A DNA stretch of 64,000 bases, from NCBI RefSeq assembly GCF_046159715.1, contig NZ_JBJXCT010000003.1, positions 115,886-179,885 on the forward strand, written 5' to 3'. How positions within the stretch are numbered: position 1 is the first letter of the stretch; each line of letters begins with the position of its first letter. A program made the position numbers and the translations under genes. The stretch is from Pampinifervens sp037481935 (GTDB lineage: Bacteria; Aquificota; Aquificia; Aquificales; Aquificaceae). Below the pieces are notes generated by a model, which was given only the letters and a program-made list of their open reading frames with translations, ran no database searches and was not told the origin of the DNA. This document shows, piece by piece, positions 59,517 to 64,000 of the stretch.

Positions 59517-60501
59517 ATGTTCTCAAAAGCTCTCTGGCAACTCTCAGAGCACCTCTGCCGTCCACCAGCCTCCTGCCCCTTCTGGACATTTCTTTTCTCA
59601 AGTTCCAGTCCGCAAGCCTGTTAAGGGCAGAAAGCAAGTTCTCCATAAGCACCTTCTCCTCCCACCAGCCGGCGTAGAGGGCAGAGCCCTGCTTTTCCCA
59701 GCCCTTGCAGTTTAGAAGTTGATTTTCGGCGACCGCAACGAGAATGGTAGGCGTGCCAGTTCTTGCAAGCTCGTAGGTTGTTTGACCGCCGGCGCTTATG
59801 GCTACGTCCACAGAAAGCATTATATCCCTCATACCCTCCGCAGACAGACCTTCAAAAATCTTTACCCCTTCATGCCTGAACCTGTAAATGCCATCTTTGT
59901 TGCCAAAGCCCTTGCCTACAACCACAAAGAGCTCTAAGTCTTTTCTGGTTTCCAGAAGAAGATTGACTACCCGTGGCGTCATGTTTCTGGTGTCGTCCCC
60001 ACCAAAGGTTATGAGAACCCTTCTAAGCCTTTTTCTTATGGCTTTTTTCCCTATCTTCCAGAAGGCACTTCTGAGGGGTATGTATTTTGGTCCAAGAAGG
60101 TATCTGACCCCAGTCCTTTCGGGATAGCAGAGCTCTTCTGCGTAAACTCCGCCGTTGAGCACAACACCTGGTGGGTAATCAAGCCTTTTGTAGTCGTCTA
60201 TGAACAGCCCGAGCCTTGCAGAGCCGGATATGTCTTCGTAGATTTCTCTCCCCGCAATGTAAGAGTCAACCACAACGAGGTGATAGTCTTTCAGGATATC
60301 CCTCACCTCCTTCCACCGCCCGTGCCAGTCAAAAATGCGATGGTTTACCCCTCTCAAAACCCCCTCCACCGAGCCGTCTCCGGCCACTAACATAAAAGGC
60401 TTCTGACCGTATACTGAGAAGGCTTCATAAAGGGAAAGACACCTAGTGATGTGTCCGTGGCCTATATGAGAAGAGCCTTCGGTAAGAATCAGTATTTTCA
60501 C
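59416..60501 (-). CDS. pseG: UDP-2,4-diacetamido-2,4,6-trideoxy-altropyranose hydrolase
   Basis: This GT-B-fold enzyme removes UDP in pseudaminic acid synthesis. It has SSHIGHGHITRCLSLYEAF at the N-terminus (catalytic His in the GHGH region), FIDDYKR, ITFGGDDTRNMTPR and SAGGQTTYELARTGTPTIL. The given frame is 361 residues and overlaps the next gene by 101 bases. A single extra T in the run at 59525-59528 would end it at RELFENI with an ATGA overlap, so the last 30 residues may be artefactual. The start is GTG with TATAAT 8 bases upstream and no Shine-Dalgarno site. Confidence 0.9.
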   Translation of the reverse strand: MKILILTEGSSHIGHGHITRCLSLYEAFSVYGQKPFMLVAGDGSVEGVLRGVNHRIFDWHGRWKEVRDILKDYHLVVVDSYIAGREIYEDISGSARLGLFIDDYKRLDYPPGVVLNGGVYAEELCYPERTGVRYLLGPKYIPLRSAFWKIGKKAIRKRLRRVLITFGGDDTRNMTPRVVNLLLETRKDLELFVVVGKGFGNKDGIYRFRHEGVKIFEGLSAEGMRDIMLSVDVAISAGGQTTYELARTGTPTILVAVAENQLLNCKGWEKQGSALYAGWWEEKVLMENLLSALNRLADWNLRKEMSRRGRRLVDGRGALRVARELLRTYDYKHGASRASKELYHKNLPRHSISPERKPGLA

Positions 60502-60509
60502 GGGTCTAA

Positions 60510-60515
60510 ATTATA
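60510..60515 (-). promoter_or_regulatory. -10 box of pseG giving a near-leaderless mRNA
   Basis: TATAAT on the minus strand ends 8 bases before the GTG start of pseG, so the transcript would begin about 2 bases before the codon. No matching -35 hexamer is clear. Confidence 0.5.
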
Positions 60516-60604
60516 ACTTGCTGACGGCATTCTTGCCCTGTCTGACGAGTGCCAGAGAATGGCACGGCGATTTATGTGGTCAAGGCCAACGGAGCGGTTT
60601 AAAT

Positions 60605-60610
60605 TATGAT
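60605..60610 (+). promoter_or_regulatory. -10 box of uvrB giving a leaderless mRNA
   Basis: TATGAT ends 5 bases before the uvrB ATG at 60616, so transcription would begin at or within one base of the start codon. There is no purine-rich ribosome binding site. Confidence 0.5.
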
Positions 60611-60615
60611 AAGTT

Positions 60616-62607
60616 ATGAAAACCCTGTCGGGGTTTAGTATAAAAACAGACCTCCAACCCGCCGGCGACCAGCCGGGAGCTATAAGGGAGCTACTGGAAA
60701 ACCTTGAGTCTGGGGTAAAGGAGCAGGTGCTTCTGGGTGCCACAGGCACAGGCAAAACCTTCACCATAGCCAACGTCATTGAAAAACACGGAAAGCCGAC
60801 CCTTATAATAGCCCACAACAAAATACTGGCCGCACAGCTCTATCGGGAGCTGAAAGAGCTCTTTCCAGACAATGCGGTGGAATACTTTATCTCCTACTAC
60901 GATTACTACCAGCCAGAGGCATACATACCCGAAAAGGACCTCTACATTGAGAAGGACGCCAGCATCAACGAGATTCTGGAAAGATACAGGCACTCAGCCA
61001 CCGTGTCCGTGCTTGAACGCAGGGACGTTATCGTGGTCGCCTCAGTTTCCTGCATATACGGCCTTGGCTCTCCGGAGGCTTACTACTCAATGAGAGTTTC
61101 CCTTGAAGTGGGACAGAGGCTGAGCCTGAGCAGGCTTACAAGAAAGCTAGTGGAGATAGGCTATGAGCGCAGCGACTACGCTATAAGAAGGGCGACCTTT
61201 GCAGTAAAGGGTAATGCCCTTGAAGTGGTGCCATCTGATATGGAAGACCAGCTCATCAGGGTAGAGTTCTGGGATGATGAAATAGAGTCCATAGAGCTGA
61301 TGGATGCCCTCAACAGGCATAAGATAAAAGACCTTAAAAAGGTGGTGCTCTTCCCCGCAAGCCACTACGTAGCACCAAGAGACACAATAGAAGAAGCCCT
61401 CCAGCAGATAGAGAAAGACCTCAAGGAAAGAGTGGAGTGGTTCAAATCTCAGGGCAGGATGGTGGAAGCCCAGAGACTATATCAGAGAACCATGCATGAT
61501 ATGGAGATGATAAGAGAGCTCGGGCACTGTAAGGGTATAGAGAACTACTCCAGATACTTTGATGGCAGAAAGCCAGGAGAACCTCCCTTTACGCTCCTTG
61601 ACTATTTTCCCGATGACTTCCTCCTTGTAGTGGATGAGTCCCATGTGACCATACCGCAGGTAAGAGCCATGTATAACGGAGACAGGTCAAGAAAGGAAAA
61701 GCTGGTGGAGTATGGCTGGAGACTGCCCTCCGCCCTTGACAACAGACCCCTCAAGTTTGAAGAGTTTCTGCAGAAACTCAACCAGGTCATATACATGTCT
61801 GCAACTCCGGGAGAATGGGAAGTTCAGAGAAGCAAGGGCATAATGGTGGAACAAATCGTGAGACCCACGGGACTTCTTGACCCTGTGGTAGAGGTGCGTC
61901 CCACGAGAAACCAGATTGAGGACCTGATAAGGGAAATCGGGGAGAGAAGAAAAAGGAAGGAAAGGGCTCTTGTGCTTACCACCACAAAGAGGCTTGCGGA
62001 GGAGGTTGCAGAATACCTTAACGAAAGGGGTATAAAGGCAAAATATATGCACTCAGACCTGGATGCCATAGAAAGGGCGAAGGTGGTAAAGGAGCTGAGG
62101 GAAGGTGCAGTGGAAGTAATAGTGGGCGTAAACCTTCTGAGAGAGGGTCTTGACCTGCCAGAGGTGTCTCTTGTTGCCATACTGGAGGCAGACAAGGAAG
62201 GCTTTTTAAGGAGCTACACCTCCCTTATACAGACCATAGGGCGTGCGGCGAGAAACATCAATGGCAAAGCCATACTTTACGCAGACAGGGTCACCGAGTC
62301 CATGAGGAGGGCCATAGAAGAAACCAACAGAAGAAGGCAGATTCAGGAAAGGTATAACAGGGAGCATGGTATAACACCAAAGAGCATAGTAAAGCCCATA
62401 AAAGAACTGCTGGCAATAGAAGAGCTGGATTATGTAAAACTACCGGTGAAGCTTCCAAAGGGCATATCCTCAGAAGAAGACCTTATAGAGCGTATAAACA
62501 AGCTGGAAAAGGAGATGTGGGAGTGTGCAAAGAAGTGGGAGTTTGAAAAGGCTGCAAGGCTCAGAGATGAGATAAAACAGCTAAGAGAGCTTTTAAAGCT
62601 CATATAA
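60616..62607 (+). CDS. uvrB: Excinuclease ABC subunit B
   Basis: This 663-residue helicase-like damage-verification protein has Walker A GATGTGKTFTIANV, the beta-hairpin region YYDYYQPEAYIP, motif VDESHVTIPQVRAMY and the helicase motif TIGRAARN. The C-terminal UVR motif (KLEKEMWECAKKWEFEKAAR) that binds UvrC is present. Length is standard. It is divergent from pseG. Confidence 0.97.
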   Translation: MKTLSGFSIKTDLQPAGDQPGAIRELLENLESGVKEQVLLGATGTGKTFTIANVIEKHGKPTLIIAHNKILAAQLYRELKELFPDNAVEYFISYYDYYQPEAYIPEKDLYIEKDASINEILERYRHSATVSVLERRDVIVVASVSCIYGLGSPEAYYSMRVSLEVGQRLSLSRLTRKLVEIGYERSDYAIRRATFAVKGNALEVVPSDMEDQLIRVEFWDDEIESIELMDALNRHKIKDLKKVVLFPASHYVAPRDTIEEALQQIEKDLKERVEWFKSQGRMVEAQRLYQRTMHDMEMIRELGHCKGIENYSRYFDGRKPGEPPFTLLDYFPDDFLLVVDESHVTIPQVRAMYNGDRSRKEKLVEYGWRLPSALDNRPLKFEEFLQKLNQVIYMSATPGEWEVQRSKGIMVEQIVRPTGLLDPVVEVRPTRNQIEDLIREIGERRKRKERALVLTTTKRLAEEVAEYLNERGIKAKYMHSDLDAIERAKVVKELREGAVEVIVGVNLLREGLDLPEVSLVAILEADKEGFLRSYTSLIQTIGRAARNINGKAILYADRVTESMRRAIEETNRRRQIQERYNREHGITPKSIVKPIKELLAIEELDYVKLPVKLPKGISSEEDLIERINKLEKEMWECAKKWEFEKAARLRDEIKQLRELLKLI

Positions 62608-62615
62608 TTTTTTCC

Positions 62616-63245
62616 ATGGGACACAAGTTTGACCCCTCAAAACTTCAGAAGCTGGACGACCCAGGCAGGCTTGAGCTTTTTGACCCCCAGAAGACCCTCA
62701 GAGAGTTCGGGCTGAGAAAAGGCATGAGGGTGCTTGACGTGGGCACGGGTGCAGGCTTTTACCTTCCCTATCTTTCGGAGGCCGTAGGACCAGAAGGAAG
62801 AGTTTATGCTATAGATATAGAGCCACTCGCTGTGGAATACGCCAGCAACAAAGTCAGAAGCCTTGGACTTTCCAACGTGGAGGTCCTGCCCTCTGAAGAA
62901 AACCGTCTACCTTTACCAGAAAACACGGTGGATTTTGTCTTTATGGCTTTCGTCTTTCATGAGCTTGAGAACCCTGTGGATTTTATGCAGGAGATAAAAA
63001 GAGTTTGCAAAACTCTCGCTTATGTAGCTATAATAGACTGGAAAAAGGAAGAGAGGGACAAGGGTCCTCCACCAGAGGAAGTTTATTCTGAATGGGAGGT
63101 GGGTCTTATGCTTGAGGAGGCAGGCTTGAGGGTTGGAAGGGTCGTAGAGCTAGGCAGATACTGCTTTGGAGTCTATGCCATGGTGGTCAAGGAGGAACCA
63201 GAAAGGTTTCATAGCCCCATAAAGATACCACCAGGCTTGGTATGA
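62616..63245 (+). CDS. Class I SAM-dependent methyltransferase
   Basis: This 209-residue protein has the SAM-binding motif LDVGTGAGFYLPYL, the acidic motif VYAIDIEP and the post-motif region VDFVFMAFVFHEL. The substrate is unknown; the fold resembles small-molecule or quinone methyltransferases, and a role in naphthoquinone modification would be speculation. TATAAT at 62603-62608 places the mRNA start at the ATG, with no Shine-Dalgarno site. It overlaps the next gene by 4 bases. Confidence 0.85.
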   Translation: MGHKFDPSKLQKLDDPGRLELFDPQKTLREFGLRKGMRVLDVGTGAGFYLPYLSEAVGPEGRVYAIDIEPLAVEYASNKVRSLGLSNVEVLPSEENRLPLPENTVDFVFMAFVFHELENPVDFMQEIKRVCKTLAYVAIIDWKKEERDKGPPPEEVYSEWEVGLMLEEAGLRVGRVVELGRYCFGVYAMVVKEEPERFHSPIKIPPGLV

Positions 63246-63490
63246 AGAGCATAAGGGAAAACCTCAAAAAGCTGGGGGTGGAGCTTGAGAGCAGATACTT
63301 GATTTACAGGACTGACGAGAAAACCCTTGTTGTGCCGTATTATCATATAAGGACAGTAGAATTAAAGGGAAAGAGGATTGTGGTATCTACAGGCGGTGTG
63401 GAGAGGGTAAATATGGATATGCCGTCGGAAGAAATGGCAATGGCTCTTTTTGAAGAGCTCTTACTTTATCTGGAAAGGGTTTACCTCTGA
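63242..63490 (+). CDS. Conserved-looking small protein, unknown function
   Basis: This 82-residue protein alternates beta-like segments (RYLIYRTDEKTLVVPYYHI, RTVELKGKRIVVSTGG) with a C-terminal helix (SEEMAMALFEELLLYLERV). It has no signal peptide or recognised motif. It is coupled to the methyltransferase gene by a 4-base overlap and converges on moaD/thiS with a 10-base overlap. Confidence 0.65.
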   Translation: MKSIRENLKKLGVELESRYLIYRTDEKTLVVPYYHIRTVELKGKRIVVSTGGVERVNMDMPSEEMAMALFEELLLYLERVYL

Positions 63491-63762
63491 CCACCTGCAA
63501 TGGCAGGGACTATAGAGAGAACATCTCCATCTTTGAGTTCTGTATCAAGACCCTTAAGAAATCTTATGTCTTCGTCGTTAAGGTAAAGGTTCACAAACCT
63601 TCTTACCTCACCCTGCTCGTCCACAAGCCTTTCTTTAAAGCCAGGGTATGCCTCTTCAAGTTTCTCTATGGCTTCTCTTATGGTGCCAGCCTGCACCTGC
63701 ACTTCACCCTGACCGTTGGTTACTCTTCTCAGCGGCGTGGGGACTCTAACAGTTATAGCCAT
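63481..63762 (-). CDS. MoaD/ThiS family sulfur-carrier protein
   Basis: This 93-residue ubiquitin-like protein has the pattern AITVRVPTPLRRVTNG and LNDEDIRFLKGLDTELKDGD, and ends IVPAIAGGQR. The Gly-Gly pair is the expected thiocarboxylate site, but two residues (QR) follow it, so processing may be needed before activation. It could serve molybdopterin, thiamine or cysteine synthesis. The ATG at 63762 follows GAGGAGG; longer in-frame starts lack such a site. Confidence 0.85.
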   Translation of the reverse strand: MAITVRVPTPLRRVTNGQGEVQVQAGTIREAIEKLEEAYPGFKERLVDEQGEVRRFVNLYLNDEDIRFLKGLDTELKDGDVLSIVPAIAGGQR

Positions 63763-63780
63763 TGCAAAACCTCCTCGTTT

Positions 63781-63809
63781 ATTATAACATAGTTTTCTGT
63801 AATGGTTAA
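63781..63809 (-). promoter_or_regulatory. Promoter of the MoaD/ThiS gene
   Basis: On the minus strand TTAACC (63809-63804) and TATAAT (63786-63781) are separated by 17 bases. Transcription would begin near 63774, giving an 11-base leader that contains the Shine-Dalgarno site. Confidence 0.6.
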
Positions 63810-64000
63810 GAAAACATACGCGGTGCAAGCGCATCTTGAGCATGTGGTAAACCTGAAAGACGGGAGCTTGCACGGATACTGGGTTTTAACCAGAATAGTT
63901 TCAGGGGGTATTGAAATAGGTTTTAACGCAAGTTGCAAGTTATAGCATCCCTGCACTCCAGAGCCTATGGAGATTGTAAGAAATTACCGCCATGTAGATT
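63810..64000. other. Unassigned right-hand end of the window
   Basis: I see no gene I can support here. A plus-strand frame of 47 codons (63802-63945) has no ribosome binding site and no recognisable motif. A small hairpin (CTCCA...TGGAG) lies near 63957-63973. The last bases could be the upstream region of a gene beyond the window. Confidence 0.3.

Noticed and set aside
60557..60572. TGGCACG-N4-TTTAT, similar to a sigma-54 promoter
   Set aside because: The -12 element lacks the GC pair that sigma-54 needs (TTGC), and uvrB already has a -10 box at its start codon.
63802..63945. 47-codon plus-strand frame near the right end
   Set aside because: There is no ribosome binding site and no recognisable motif, and it overlaps the promoter region of the MoaD/ThiS gene.
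63957..64000. Possible CRISPR repeat or array start at the right edge
   Set aside because: Only one copy of any segment is present in the window, so no repeat-spacer pattern can be shown.

Overview
The window looks like a chromosomal segment from a thermophilic, chemolithoautotrophic member of the Aquificales (Aquificaceae, Hydrogenobacter/Thermocrinis/Aquifex-like). This rests on a sulfide:quinone oxidoreductase that I recognise as very close to the 430-residue Aquifex enzyme, a neighbouring bc1 complex, the futalosine-type menaquinone enzyme MqnD, short overlapping genes, Lys/Glu/Arg-rich proteins and AGA/AGG/ATA-rich codon use. LpxD, Skp and the lipoprotein MltD indicate a Gram-negative envelope. 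The species assignment is inference.

Layout. 1-3.5 kb (minus): a gene run with an Fe-S oxidoreductase, GalE, a DUF59 protein, a V4R protein and YjbQ. 3.5-11 kb (plus): tRNA-Leu(UAG), tig-clpP-clpX, skp-lpxD-mqnD and nuoE-nuoF. 11-14.5 kb: a membrane LuxR-type regulator with an apparent frameshift, a family-4-like uracil-DNA glycosylase behind a GC-rich structured leader, and an ArsA/Get3 ATPase. 14.7-24.6 kb: the spc/alpha ribosomal operon from rplN to rplQ with secY, adk, map, infA and rpoA. 24.6-32.6 kb: yggT, tlyA, an unusual three-gene set (GlmM-domain-like, small helical, receiver plus degenerate ODP), lepB, rlmN, mltD, mobA, a copper chaperone, a kinase-like protein and a MagIII-like glycosylase. 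32.6-43 kb: the bc1 operon (petC, petB, petA) divergent from sqr, mutS2, a haem-binding diguanylate cyclase, peroxiredoxin, a thioredoxin-reductase-like protein and a prenyl synthase. 43-60.5 kb: flagellar filament genes (fliT-like, fliS, fliD, flaG, fliC with a sigma-28 promoter), then a Maf glycosyltransferase and a pseudaminic-acid-type pathway. 60.6-64 kb: uvrB, a methyltransferase, a hypothetical gene and a MoaD/ThiS protein.

The most interesting region is the flagellin-modification island at 47.3-60.5 kb. PseB, PseC, PseH, PseG and PseI are all recognisable, but no canonical PseF is seen. In its place is a two-domain protein with an SpsF-like nucleotidyltransferase fused to a GSA-aminomutase-like aminotransferase. 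The island also holds two formyltransferase-like proteins and a PIG-L deacetylase, which suggests a nonulosonic acid carrying an N-formyl group. One formyltransferase runs into PseH through a G8 tract. A one-base slip there restores a family-typical formyltransferase C-terminus, so the tract could be a contingency locus, a programmed -1 slippage site or a sequencing error.

A second theme is translation initiation. Operon-internal genes and several promoter-proximal genes carry strong GGAGG sites. About eight others have no Shine-Dalgarno sequence but a -10-like hexamer so close to the start codon that the mRNA would be leaderless or nearly so. Four places look frame-disrupted at short homopolymers, so some disruption may be sequence error.
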